Of a stretch of DNA of 64,000 nt, positions 21,522 to 33,085 are shown one piece after another. The notes beneath the pieces are model-generated. The model had not been told where the DNA came from and ran no database searches. It saw only the letters and a program-made list of their open reading frames with translations. The stretch is from Siphonodentalium dalli (Eukaryota > Mollusca > Scaphopoda > Gadilida > Siphonodentaliidae). The position numbers were made by a program, and so were the translations under genes. The DNA is taken from positions 189,446,716-189,510,715 of the forward strand of contig CP136066.1 of the NCBI GenBank assembly GCA_032622095.1. Reading direction: 5' to 3'. Position 1 is the first letter of the stretch; every line of letters starts with the position of its first letter.

Positions 21522-21936
21522 CTAGCGCACAATGATCGATATAATCAAATCGCCGACATCGCACAGCGATGTCTCCGCGTCATGATTCAATGCAATCATA
21601 TTTCTTGACTGAATCCACCAATTGCTCATCGTCGGGAAACTAATGCACGGATTACAAATGACATCAGTCAAAGAAAGCACACCACCACTTTGCAGTGAAC
21701 ACACGACGATTCACCCAGACATAATAATTGTAATACCATGAGCTGTCCATGACATCAATCAGTCCAAGCATGGGTATGTTCGCCGCAATATAAGGATCCC
21801 ATCGATAGCACTCTACGAAGTCACGTTCCCACCAACCAGTCACGGGAATACATGTATACCATAACAGCAGTAGGCACATCGAAAGGACGCGGGTCGGCAC
21901 TTTAGAGAGGCCAACACGATTCACAACATCAATCAA
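21522..21936 (-). CDS. Two overlapping unrecognised frames; possible frameshifted relic
   Basis: On the minus strand a frame (21936 to 21664) contains MCLLLLWYTCIPVTG, resembling a signal peptide, then a Trp/Tyr-rich stretch (WWERDF, SSWYYNYYVW, AKWWC). A second frame (21704 to 21522) overlaps its end with MSNWWIQSRNM and a hydrophobic tail. The aromatic character carrying across the frame change suggests one interrupted coding sequence, but I cannot identify it. It may be chance. Confidence 0.2.
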
Positions 21937-22258
21937 TGTGAAACAGGTATTTCACGACTTTCAATGGGCGATCACCCGTTCCTCACCATAAATTATCAAC
22001 ATTGGTACCCCAACAACATACAACCTGAATATTACCCTACCAGGACCCGGTAATCTGAACGGAAATGAACAACATACGTGTGTAGTATGAACTGTCGAAA
22101 CAACCAAGACCCTCTCGCAACGAAGGAGCGATATCAGAAACATTTCAGATAACACACCTGATTGGTGTAGACAAAAACAGTAAATTTGAAGACGCATTCT
22201 TACTCCAGCCTAGTTAGTAGATGCGCATACCATATCGTGCTGTTTATCCCAGTCATGG

Positions 22259-22370
22259 CGGAGCTGTGCTGGTACATCATTTAACAATACCTTATCCCTT
22301 TTATGATGGGAGCTTTGCTGGTGCATCATTAAATAGTACCTTATCCCTTTCATGACGGGCGTTCTTTGTG
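22259..22370. repeat. ~56-bp tandem duplication
   Basis: GTGCTGGTACATCATTTAA...TACCTTATCCCTTTTATGA is followed by TTGCTGGTGCATCATTAAA...TACCTTATCCCTTTCATGA. Confidence 0.6.
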
Positions 22371-22419
22371 TACCCATGCAGGATAGCAAAATCTTGGAGA
22401 CGTTCATTTAGTTTCCAGG

Positions 22420-22730
22420 ATCTTGAATTGTTGACTTGTATTCCCAGGATATCCAAACGTTGACGTGTATTCCCAGGTTTACAAATGTTGACGTTAACTT
22501 GTAACCCAGGATCTCCAAACATTGACTTGTACCCAGGATCTCCAAACGTTGCCTTGTATACCCATGTTCACAAACGTTGACTTGGGTACATACGATCTCG
22601 GATCTTTGGCGTGCATACTCAGTATATCTGAACGTGAATCTTGGGTACACCGGACCTGGGTGCGTTGATTTGGGCATACTTGATTTATAAACGTTGATTT
22701 GGGTACCCATGATTTCAAAACATTTGTTTC
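22420..22730. repeat. Degenerate ~30-bp minisatellite
   Basis: About ten diverged units of the type ACGTTGACTTGTACCCAGGA followed by TCTCCAA. Variation among units is high, so it is old. Reading frames here are repeat translations. Confidence 0.65.
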
Positions 22731-22975
22731 GGGTAAACACGAAGTGTTAGTAAATTAGTCCGCCTAAATAATATGCATTTGAGTCGTCTGCGAAAAGGGC
22801 TTCAATTAAAGGAATAGGGTGCTGAAAAAAACAATAATATTTTCAATATACCGATAATATATATATATAATGTCCATTGGGCGCATATAATCTAATATTC
22901 GGCCGCCATTCGTTATTTTTATAACGATTATAAAAAAAACCGAAGTTAGCCGAAGATTTTGTTGTAGACGAAGTC

Positions 22976-23046
22976 ACGTGATCATCGGCCCGATCACGTG
23001 ATTGTCACATGTAAACAGAAGCATAGCACGTGATCGATCACGTGGT
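22976..23046. promoter_or_regulatory. Cluster of CACGTGATC palindromes (E-boxes)
   Basis: Four CACGTG E-boxes in 70 bp lie in two palindromic pairs: TCACGTGATC ... GATCACGTGA, and CACGTGATCGATCACGTG (perfect). They lie just upstream of CGCATATATACG (about 23059-23070), a TATA-like element. CACGTG is bound by bHLH factors such as MYC/USF/CLOCK; use here is inference. Confidence 0.45.
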
Positions 23047-23142
23047 AACCCATCGACAACGCATATATACGCTACGGCAGTATTTTAAGTTTGCATGTAG
23101 TCGATCGCGGCCTTTGAAGATTGTCGCGTTATCACACTACGA

Positions 23143-23361
23143 ATGCAAAACTTTGCCGAAAACATCGCCGTTCTCGTAATTAAATGTCTTTATCGAGTTA
23201 TTATTATTATATGTATCGCGATGTATTGTTACTATAAAGCAATGCCCGTATATTATTCAGTTTTGCGCGCATTTATCTATATAAACATGTGCTCGTGTTT
23301 ATATATTTTTTTTCGTTACCGGAATAGTCCAAGTTATATTATATATTATATATTCATATAA
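23143..23361 (+). CDS. Small hydrophobic ORF in a compact candidate transcription unit
   Basis: 72 residues after a TATA-like element ~80 bp upstream and followed by AATAAAGAGCGTTT at 23447-23460. The peptide is strongly hydrophobic and Tyr/Ile/Cys-rich (VIIIICIAMYCYYKA), partly a consequence of AT-rich sequence. No family recognised. The promoter-like and polyA-like elements are the only support. Confidence 0.25.
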   Translation: MQNFAENIAVLVIKCLYRVIIIICIAMYCYYKAMPVYYSVLRAFIYINMCSCLYIFFRYRNSPSYIIYYIFI

Positions 23362-23901
23362 AGATTGCATATATATGCGAAGACTTGCACAGTTATTAGG
23401 CAATTATCATATCGTAAACATTCCAATTTCCAGATGACCTTGTGTCAATAAAGAGCGTTTCGTTTTAATTTATCGTAACGCGGTAAAACAAAACAAAATC
23501 CGTTTATTGCTGTCGGATTTAATCAATTATAATCAAGTCATTCATTACCAATATGATATGATAAGTTCATTTTTCTTGGTTATGAATCATGTATATATTA
23601 GTGCAATATGGTGTTTATATATATTTCGGAATATTGCTTCCCCTACCCCCAAACTATCTTGCCGACTGTCACTGATGAAATAACTGCGTGTATGCGTGGT
23701 TATTGGCCTATAAAATTAATACTCTAGCGATGCGGTCTATTCAATATGCAGGTCATAACTCGACCTCTATGTGTCAATTACGCATAACAATAGGATTATA
23801 AAATATATAAACGTTCGCCGTGGTTCGTTTAAACATCCAATCATATATAACACTTTTTGAAGGAGGGATAATAATCCGGTTTAATATGTAAGCACATATA
23901 C

Positions 23902-24145
23902 AAGCGTTCTTTATTCGCAATATATCGTAATAGTGAACGCTCTTTATTGTGTCAAGGTAAAGGGACTGGACATAGAACAGTTGTCATTGTGATTGTTTTA
24001 CTGATTACACCAATACAGGTCAATACATGTACACGAAATTCCGATATGCATACTTTATATACCCTTCCAAGTCATAGCAATTTCCGCTTTATTAAACTCT
24101 TTTTATTCGTACCATATTAGGAAAACTCTTGGAACGCTCTTTATT
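23902..24145. repeat. Imperfect ~196-bp tandem repeat carrying AACGCTCTTTATT boxes
   Basis: The segment from about 23902 (GCGTTCTTTATTCG ... AACGCTCTTTATTGTG ... AGAACAGTTGTCATTGTGA) is matched about 196 bp on (ACTCTTTTTATTCG ... AACGCTCTTTATTGAG ... AGAATAGTTGTTATCGTGA). Another box occurs at 24267-24279. Related sequence occurs at 9084-9097. Confidence 0.5.
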
Positions 24146-24274
24146 GAGCCATGGTGAAGGAAATGTGTAATCGACTTAGAATAGTTGTTATCGTGAATTA
24201 TTCAACATACTCTCCACTTAAACTGCAATTGTATGTATTCGTAACCATGACTGACTTGTCAAATTAAACGCTCT

Positions 24275-24439
24275 TTATTTGGTATATGTAATGGGTTTCT
24301 GATTTTGCGCAACGGGTTTCCCACAGAAATCCTGCCAAATGGCACGTGAACGAACATCGTTTGGAAATGAATACAGCATTATACCTAACTGAAAGTCACA
24401 TGACCAGCCACAGCCGAAAAAACTGCATTTACATGGCAT
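24275..24439 (-). CDS. Truncated THAP-like zinc-finger ORF
   Basis: From the ATG at 24439 (minus) the 54-residue product starts MPCKCSFFGCGW and continues LYSFPNDVRSRAIWQDFC. THAP domains begin M-P-x-x-C-x4-C and have an F-P-x-D...R...W block ~25 residues later; both are present with correct spacing. The second zinc pair (C-x2-H) and the AVPTIF end are missing, because the frame closes at a TAA that lies inside AATAAA (24274-24279). THAP domains bind DNA and occur in host factors and P-element-type transposases. This half domain should not fold around zinc. It may be a P-element relic or a first exon with the rest lost. Confidence 0.45.
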   Translation of the reverse strand: MPCKCSFFGCGWSCDFQLGIMLYSFPNDVRSRAIWQDFCGKPVAQNQKPITYTK

Positions 24440-24530
24440 TGTTACGAATGAATGATTGTAAATACGGGTCACTCGGGGCATATACAACATCGTGAACACG
24501 CGCCCGAATAGAGTTCACATGCCTGCTCGT

Positions 24531-24541
24531 GTTTTTATAAG
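24531..24541 (-). promoter_or_regulatory. TATA box upstream of the THAP-like ORF
   Basis: Minus strand CTTATAAAAAC lies ~95 bp upstream of the ATG at 24439. The leader contains other ATGs, which weakens the case. Confidence 0.35.
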
Positions 24542-25094
24542 CTTTATTTTTGACACGAAAGTGTTACCTACCCCGCTCAATCGGCCTTCTATAGTTTTTT
24601 TTGTCAAAACAATAACTTTCCAAACAGCGCATAAGACAAATCACAAGTGAATATAACTCACCGCGCGATGACAATTAACCATGCATGAGTACACAATGCT
24701 ATTGATATGCCCCGCAGTAATTCCATCACTCTCTCGCGCTGATGTCTATTCCGGATTTTCCATCGTCATATAGGTAGACACAATTAAATCCGACTCGGAT
24801 TCCGTGTTTTTAATTAGTTTACCTCGCTTGACGTCATGCGAGGTTTTGCGACGGAGATAGCCGACAACCGGTGCCGGTATTATTTATTTATTTCTCGGCT
24901 TATTTATTACGCGATTTTTATGGGACTTGGATTATTGTGATCACAATAGGGGTGGCTTTCCGATAGAGTTTTGTTGTTTCATGAGCATTGTAATCCTTCA
25001 AATAACAAATCGACGTCGCTTAACCAGTTCATGAGATTGATGATGGAAGTCGCGTTGGTGCAGCATTACAGATCATGTGCCAGTAAATTATGTT

Positions 25095-25239
25095 ATGTAT
25101 GCGAGTCTCCCATGCATATATAAGATAATGCACTTAGTTACAAGGTCAATGTAACTATTGTCAGGCCAATGTATTATCTTATATATGCGAGGTTCCCTAT
25201 GTGAGACTCGCATATATAAGAGAATGCATTGGCACAGGG
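25095..25239. mobile_element. Second copy of the nested foldback element
   Basis: 25165-25233 is a 69-bp palindrome of the 21-237 family (GCCAATGTATTATCTTATAT ... AGAATGCATTGGC) followed by ACAGGG. The left palindrome is degraded (GCGAGTCTCCCATGCATATA near 25100-25120). Confidence 0.65.
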
Positions 25240-25426
25240 TTTTCGCACAAAATCAGGAATCTCCAGTCATGGAAGAGTTAACCTCATGTAGTAATATTAT
25301 TTGGCCAAACAATAACAGATAACTTTCCACTACATCCGCACGTGTAATTGAACAGTTTATGCATCAACGTTTTGTGGATCCTGGGAATATGTACATGTAT
25401 TTTAATCAAAGAAACATGACTCATGC

Positions 25427-25810
25427 GATGTTATCAAGCCTGAGTTTAGTGTGCCTGTCTATATATCCCGCATAGCGGGCTAGCATCACTAAATTATATC
25501 CTCTGGGGACCCCATTATGCTTAGGCCTCATTTCTCTGGAAAGTTTCTTTATAATTTTATTTCTATAGAAACTTCTTCACATAGATTAATTTTCTTTTTT
25601 GATTTAGTTACTCTATAAAGCAAATTGGCAGCGACACATAGCGTAATCGAGGTTCCCAATGGGTGTATTTCACAATATTCACCATTTGGGAACTTCAATC
25701 TGAGTCTGTGTCTCCCATAGACCGCTATGCGGGATAGCGGCACCAAATTCACCCTCTGGGGACCTCATTCTGCAAATGACAGGCACACTAAACTAAGGCT
25801 TGGATGTTAA
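25427..25810. mobile_element. hAT-like MITE with 8-bp target duplication
   Basis: Ends CAAGCCTGAGTTTAGTGTGC (25435) and GCACACTAAACTAAGGCTTG (to 25802) form a 25-bp terminal inverted repeat with one mismatch. The flanks are GATGTTAT (25427-25434) and GATGTTAA (25803-25810), an 8-bp duplication with one change. An 8-bp duplication and termini starting CA are hAT traits. Internally, two direct copies of a CCTCTGGGGACC block each follow a CCCGC/GCGGG hairpin. Non-coding. Confidence 0.7.
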
Positions 25811-28695
25811 GGGTCAGCACTGTGCACGTTTTCTAAAATTTCGTGATATTTCAAACTGAAATTGGATTATCTTAGAATCTGCCTGGATTTCTTTATGTAA
25901 ATTGGTGCAAGCGATTATTGTGACATAATATGTAAGAAACGTCAACTAATTGGAAATTATAACCCAATATACTATACTTCTATGGCATGAAAAATACGTA
26001 AAATTGCTATGTTTCCCGGTACCAAGAATTTCTGTAAGATATAGAAGACATCAAACGCGCAGTTCACATATCCATGATATCATATCTGAAGATCATGAGA
26101 AGATACTTAAGTTTCCTTTATTCAAGACATTTCATGATTATTTTCATTAAGAATGACGACCACCCATAAATAATTTACATAGGTAAATCCCCAGCTGAAC
26201 AGGGTATCTCTAATACGGGCCTATATATATATGTTCAGTTGAGTGGACCCTGCTTTTTCATTGGAATAATATATCTGTGGTTGCTTATTCTGTTATATCA
26301 TGTTATTAGTTTTTAAACTCAAGATTATGGCACAGATGAGGCTTCGATCCTCTCAAATAGCCAAGACAATAAGCTATTTGGCCATTTGGAATATTCTGTG
26401 AAATTATACATTATTTTAGCATTTCTTGGTTCCCGAAGGGATAGACAGAAAGTAATATTTTCAACCTATTAAAATCAATTATTTTGTCTTCTCTTAACAA
26501 TCGTTCAGATTATACAATGAAGATAATGATATGTGAAATAAAATATTTTTGGTCTGATAGATCCAGAGAAATTCTTTGTTGAAAATTTCTTGTAATATTT
26601 TTGCCCGGATTTATCAAAAACTTGTCTTTCCCTTAATTAACTAAGCGTAAGTACATGGTTGCCATTGTCATTGTCTGTTACATAGTTAACGTTTCGTAAT
26701 TGGCGCGCGACGAGATGAAAAGGTTTGTCTTATGCATAATTGATTAATTGGTTACTATTTAAAGTGACAACCATTGTTCCTTCTAAACAAAACCACGTAT
26801 GGAAGCCATCGATCGTTGCAATGCAGGGGATGTATATTGCAAAACTCATATGAATGATGGAGGACAATGACGCACGTCTGGCGCGGGAAGGATGGTTTGA
26901 AAACGCCAATCAATTAGCCCTCATCACGACTTATATATCCGTGAATAGGTTCACACAGCTACGACCGTGAATTATCGCCCTTTACGGTGAGATACAAAAA
27001 CAAAGGGTATGCGACAATCCTCTCTATTGAACAATTGGCCAAATACCATACGGCCATCTTTTATCTGATCTTATTTTAGCATATATTGTTGTGAATTTGA
27101 ATAGACCATTTCGCAGCGTCCATCAGCAGTGACGTCGCTTAGAATGCTTTAATGCCATGCTTTGTGGTAAACACATACATATTAGTCGATTGGATTTCGT
27201 TATCACCATCGGCTTACACAATGGCATGCACACGATTAATTTGGGTATGCAAGCAGGGGTGGGCCGGGGTCGTGAAAAAATACCAGGATACAAGGTCCGG
27301 GTGCGTGGGTCGAATCTGAGCGCCAATCGCCGATTTTTCCAATGCTATGTAAAAAAAAATTCAAAATCCATGTTTAAAGATATATTGTGACTACTAAACT
27401 TATTTGAAATGTGCAGGCTTCTAAACTTGACAAAAATAGAGCAGTAATCAAGAGAAAGGGGCTGCTATGGTTTCAATATTTACCTAATATTTGTTCTATT
27501 TTAATACGATGTCATGGGATGGGTCCCGAATTTTACGAGGAAAACAGTCCACTGAATAAAAAGCAAATTTCATTGTTGTTTTTTACCTTCAATTATCCCT
27601 GAGTTGCCAATATTATATAATTAAAACAGAGATGTGCGACTATTTGCTAAGCTCTCAACACTTTGCTGCACATATATACACATGGGTATAGCCTATGGGA
27701 ATGGATGCTGAACCTTATTTGAATAGTTTAGTTAATGAATGTTTTGTGATTTTCTGAGATTTCTGTTATTTTTCATTGAGGTTACGTGATTGAAATTTCA
27801 TCTAGATGGTTATTTAAAATATTTCACACCCTTTGTCTGCCTAATTATCCTGCTATCTTCACCGCTTTTCATCAAATGTTGGGGTGGATTGAAAAAAACT
27901 TGTGTTGGATGGGTGGTTATCTGAGATCGGACATGAAAACACTTCCACGTTCCCATGGTGGTTGATCCCAAAGAAATTGTTTTCAACCTTGTATCCTGGA
28001 GCTTATTCCTACCCCCTGATGCAATCAGAATAAAAGCCAGAAATATATTAATATGAGATATAACGCGTTTATGTTTTAAAATCAAAATTAAGTATTGACA
28101 ATTCGGAGTTAGGGACTTTCTTGAAGTTAGAACACAGCACACTTTTCCCACTTTGCCCACTCTCGATCTACACTAAGCGTCGGTAACTTATGCCACGCTT
28201 GGCGTTACACTTGAATCATGTCGAAGAAAAACGGGCTAAGAATTTTCTGGTATCTGCGGCTGTGCTGGTCCGGGGTAGAATAGGCTTACCGCCCCGCTGC
28301 GAGGGTATGAATCCCCTGTTTGTCGTGGGGTCGCATCACCTGAGGTGTGGTGTAGGAGTCCTGGTGGTATATTATATGGTGACCGTATCATACGAGACAT
28401 CGATCTGCTGGTTCAGTTTAATTCATGGTTCAATAAACCCCACTTAGGTCCTGCATCGCTTTAACCCTTTCCATACTAAATGGATTCTCCCATTAAGTTT
28501 TAAAAGTATCCATTGGAATGGTCTATTATTAATTTGGAGTGTTGTTCAGGATAAATTAGCAGACGACAGTGAGACGAAAGGATAATATGAGAGCTGAATG
28601 ATTCATATTTATTGGAAGGAATGTCCTGATGTAAGTTCAACACATGGCCAGTGTTTGTTGGATTAAAGGGAACTACTCGTCAATGACTATTTGGT
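25811..28695. other. Long stretch with no supported gene
   Basis: AT-rich, no microsatellite of note. Frames at 27157-27390, 27810-28160 and 28190-28447 lack domains, signal peptides or splice context. AATAAA occurs near 28431 without a convincing gene. Confidence 0.4.
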
Positions 28696-29227
28696 ATAAA
28701 AAGGGTTAATGCGGGTGGTTCCATTGACCGGAGTGAAAGGCGGGCATTGCACCATCAAGAGTTGAGGAGCCCCGACCGACCTTAAGTCAACTGGCTGGCA
28801 TTGCACCCTCTTCCCAGCGTCGAGGCCGTAGAACAAGCCCGGAATACAACATACTATAAGGCAACTGGAGTCCATGCAAGCACACAACAGGAAACTAGAT
28901 TACAATAATTCATCACTCAAAATAATATATATAGCCCACACACACAACTTATAAAAGAAAACAGGTAAGTCATCATCGCCGGTCCAGGTTCGGATTGTGG
29001 GGGGGGGGGGCTTTGCTTCTTGCTGTGGTGGCATGCACCCGATACATGGTGTTTGCCTACTGTGTATTGACAGATAGTAATCTACATACAAACTCACTAA
29101 CCCTACTTTGGCTCTTCAGCGGAATTACATCATACAAAAGTGGGTTGTAGGAGGGGGGTGACAGCCCTTTCAAATCTTCCCGGGTACCATCCCAAACTCC
29201 AAACTTTGTTGGTTTAGTTGACCAGAC

Positions 29228-29432
29228 CAGGCTATGGTCTTACAATCTCGTCCAAATACGGATACGATAGGCGAGAATCGCATGCGTTTTGATATGTCGA
29301 TGCCGTCTGGAGAGTTTGGCGGGACCAGCATCCCGTCTCGATTTGCTCAGTCTACCCTTGATGCTATAAAGTGGTAGCCGCGGGGTGACGTTGCTTAACA
29401 GTTTGAATTTTGTGTTTCCCAACAGGTCTTAG
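29228..29432. other. Cassette unique to copy 1 (205 bp)
   Basis: Between identical flanks GTTGACCAGAC and ACTATGGGCAGG this copy holds 205 bp unrelated to the 183 bp in copy 2. Its minus strand is open for 60 codons with a basic end (SRRHRHIKTHAILAYRIRIW), reminiscent of retroelement protein, but too short to assign. Confidence 0.7.
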
Positions 29433-30091
29433 ACTATGGGCAGGTACAACGGAAGGCTGCAAAATATGCAGTGGCTTCAGCTACATGTAGATATTAAATA
29501 TTTATTATTTACTCATGAGATATTTCGGTATTCAAACAAATACATTCTCTATATATTTGGGATGTTCAATAAAATATGTAACAAATCGCCATAGTTGAGT
29601 AGCCTCCATAGGTGGAGAGAATATACTGAATACGCTACCAATTTCTATATCACTGGCTTCATATACATAAATATTCACAATTTAGGTCCAGTTTGGGAAG
29701 ATGTCTATGGGGCCATCGAGTGTTAGTGTTGTCGCTACTTATATAAGAGTAAAACTGACGAACGGGGAAAGTGGTTGTGCCTACGGTTATGTCAACATCG
29801 TCTGTGACAAGAAAACTTTTGCCCTATCTAGTGCAAACACGTGCATAACATTGTCCCCGAGTTGATCCAGGAAGAGAAACGTCTCAACGCCATACACATC
29901 TACATTGCGTTACCAAGATATGTTGCGTAGATTTCGTATGGATATGGAAAGTGTGAATTAGTTCATTGTCATCAAGGTTTGTTTGTTTAATTTCATGAAA
30001 ATGACATATAGATGTACCTCTGCTCGATGCACATATGACTACAGCAAGTACACATTGTATAGCAGGACGTTTCAACGTGCACAACTTGTCC

Positions 30092-30520
30092 ATGGGCAGC
30101 CAAATTAACATATACTCAAATATTTGAAGATATCTCCAAATCTAATAATTGGAGAAGTATTTTATTACGGATATGGCAAAAAAGAACTTATCCTTAATGA
30201 ATTAGAGATATCTTCAAATGATTTAGAGATATCTTCAAATGATTTAGAGATATCTTCAATTCATTTGGAGATATCTCTAATTCATTTAGAGATAAGTGCA
30301 ATTTAAATCGAATTATGGATATGTGCCGATTTAGAGATATCTTCAAATGATTTGGAGATATCTCCAAATATTTAGAGATATCTCCAAATATTTAGAGATA
30401 TCTCCAAATAATTAGAAATATCTCCAAATATTAAGAGATATCTCCAAATCATTTAGAGATATCTCCAAATATTTAGATATATCTCCAAATATTTGAGTAT
30501 ATGTTCATTTGGCTGCCCAT
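30092..30520. mobile_element. Inverted-repeat element with GATATC minisatellite core (copy 1)
   Basis: Ends ATGGGCAGCCAAATTAACAT and ATGTTCATTTGGCTGCCCAT are inverted and continue as ATACTCAAATATTT. The core is ~15 units of ATTTAGAGATATCTCCAAAT, palindromic around AGATATCT. The matching element in copy 2 is at 37096-37524. A termini-plus-internal-minisatellite layout fits a non-autonomous DNA element. Confidence 0.75.
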
Positions 30521-30559
30521 ACTTGTCATGCCATTGAGTTTAGTTGCTTATATCCTAAG

Positions 30560-32084
30560 CCATCAAGGTCGAATTTCGTCCGTGGCTAATCCCTTTACTA
30601 TCCGAAAATCAAATGATAAGTTGCCAAATTTAAATGATAGATCCCCATTATCATGATTGATATAGTGTATCAGAGCACATATACATTACACAACTATTCA
30701 CGAAATAGTCCACATAGATTTCCATGTCCAGTTAGGAAGGTGGCTAGGCCGAAACAGTCCCTGGGTTGATCAAGGAAGACAAGTGTTTCAACGCCATATG
30801 AGTCATTATCAATTTTCAACGCCGTATATAGGTTGCAGCGTTCCCAATATAATGTTTCATAGATTGCATATGTATATGGAGCTAATTTAATTCATTGTTA
30901 TACAGGTTTCAAGACACAAAACATATCAATCCATTGAGTTTGGTTTAGTTGCTTATAGATTAAGACATCAAGATCTAAAATCGCAAGAGATTTCCTGTAC
31001 CATCAGAAGGTCAAATGACATCAAGGTGTCAAAAATAAATGACAGATCCCCATTATCATGATTAAGTACACACAGTGAGTTCACGTTTGGGAATTGAGCC
31101 TATATTCATTCGAGTCCTGTTTACACATACCTGCTATATGCGGGTCTTCTTGATGTTACTTGAACAGGAAATTGAACCTTTTCTGCATTAGTTTGACGCC
31201 TGCACACTTCGACTTGAGTCGTCATCTCTAGTTTCAACTATATGATTGAAACCTGAGTTTGCAGTAATATATAATTATGGGTTCAATTAATATGAAAAAT
31301 CTGAAGAAGACAAGCTGGTGCAATCTTATCAAACACAAAAAGCTATACTAATATTATGGAAACATATTTAAAGCAAATATTATAGAGCATACGTTATATA
31401 CACGCCACTGTGTTTATTTAAGAAATTACTTGAAGATCGATTGGGGTTATTTGATTTTGGCAGCCAAATAATTAAACAAAGTATGTGAATCCAAAAAAGG
31501 ATTCACATGAGCTTTGTTTAATTATTCTGCCGGTCAAAACAATGACTCCAATCGACCTTCTAGTCATTTCTTATAATCATATACCAGTACAATTTAATAG
31601 AACATTAATAACATCAACAAGTTTTCAAAACAACCAAAACAATTGTAAGTAACATATTTTATTGTCAAAATTCGAACACAGTTTCCCAATAACAACACGC
31701 AGCCATCGCGTGCACATGGTCGGCTTGAAGTGACGTAGGTGGTTCATCGCCTTTTATGAAGTGGAGGCTACAGTTATTTGTTGATTAACATCGGAAACGT
31801 TCGTGTTAACCATTTGACGATTTGTACTGATTCTTACGGGCCCTAACTGTGTGAATCGAGACGGTGTGTGAGTATTTGCTGGTATACCCTAAACCCTAAA
31901 TCGCAAGTGATTCCCGTAAATACTATAAGAAGGTCAAATGACAACAAGCTGTCAAACACAAATGACAGGTCCCCATTATCATGATTAGTTACAAACAGCG
32001 AGTTCCCGTTCGGGAATTGAACCTACGTCTACGACGTCTGTTTACACATTCCTGCTATATGCGGCTCTTCTTTGTGTTACTTGA

Positions 32085-32085
<1 letters not shown>
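30560..32085 (-). repeat. Three degenerate copies of a possible tRNA-derived repeat
   Basis: Related blocks at about 30560-30660, 30975-31165 and 31897-32085 share CCCCATTATCATGATT, AGGTCAAATGACA and, in the last two, GGAATTGAACCTA and CCTGCTATATGCGG. On the minus strand the third reads TATAGCAGGAATG, then GGTTCAATTCCCG, spaced like pol III A and B boxes. A full cloverleaf does not form. Duplicated again in copy 2 (about 37560-39090). Confidence 0.35.
31421..31571. mobile_element. 151-bp palindromic MITE (copy 1)
   Basis: AGAAATTACTTGAAGATCGA at the left matches in inverse AGAAATGACTAGAAGGTCGA at the right. The centre is ATGTGAATCC-AAAAAA-GGATTCACAT. Copy 2 lies at 38425-38575. Confidence 0.75.
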
Positions 32086-32215
<130 letters not shown>

Positions 32216-32499
32216 TAAGAGACGTCTGTGTCTCAGAATATATGCCCATAGAGAAAGATTTCCCCCGTTTTGGCTCCCAGAATTCAACAGAATTCAAACT
32301 AAAAATGTATTTTAATGTATTTCTTAAGATAGAGAATTATTCCCCTTCCAATGAAAATAATGAAACTTGTGCATAGGACAAATAAACAAACAAACGTCGG
32401 TATATATCTCAACAAAAACAACATGTCCTCAGTTTACTACACCGAATAAGTTGACAATACAATGTTTTGGAGATTCCTCTTTCAAATGGTATATAATAT

Positions 32500-32926
32500 C
32501 ACTGTGGGGGGGGGGGGGGAATTACTCCTGGAGATTTTGTTCTCTACCGAGCATTATTTACATTCTCTACAGAGCAAAGTTTGTGGACGGCATATACTAC
32601 TTTACCTAAGGCAGAGAATCCAGTTATTCGCAGAGAACCGAGCGCTCGGTATAGAATCGGAGTCCTCAGCAGAGAATCGGAATCGGAAAATAAAAAGTCA
32701 ATTTCTGTGCATTTCGGGATTAGTTTTTAACTTTTTTTTACACAACACTGATGGCCAGTGACTATAATTTCACGGTAGCGCTATGAAACCCACGTAACAC
32801 TGTTCTAATGCTGTTGATTTTTACGTTTTGTGCCGCGATTGCTCGATAGAGAATCGGAATCGTCGCTAAAAATGCTAACGAAACTCGGTAGAGAACCAAA
32901 TCTGTAGGAGTAGTTCCCCCACAGTG
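32500..32926. mobile_element. MITE with ~43-bp inverted ends and poly-G expansion (copy 1)
   Basis: The right end read in reverse is CACTGTGGGGGAACTACTCC then TACAGATTTGGTTCTCTACCGAG-like sequence. The left end is the same but its G5 has grown to 14 G (32506-32519). Both flanks carry TAATAT. Interior has repeated AGAGAATCGGA. The ends CACTGTGGGG are hAT-like; the 6-bp flank match is weak evidence. Confidence 0.65.
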
Positions 32927-33085
32927 TAATATGGCATATATTTTATATAAAATGATCTGGGGGTACGAACATTAAGTGGGCCTTTAATAGAGCGACTTCA
33001 CTTTCAATTTTGAGTAGAACTTTAGCTCAATTCGTTGAGTAGAACTGGTTTACTCAACACTTTAGTCATTATTTGAATGGAGCTA

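Noticed and set aside
27123-28447. Frames of 67-116 codons
   Set aside because: No domain, opposite-strand overlap, and no promoter or splice support.
28687-28887. 66-codon minus-strand frame, repeated at 35723-35920
   Set aside because: The end lies in the duplication border and differs between copies; no recognisable domain.
31880-31905. CCCTAAACCCTAAA resembling plant-type telomere repeats
   Set aside because: Only two units, internal, and duplicated with the 7-kb block; chance.
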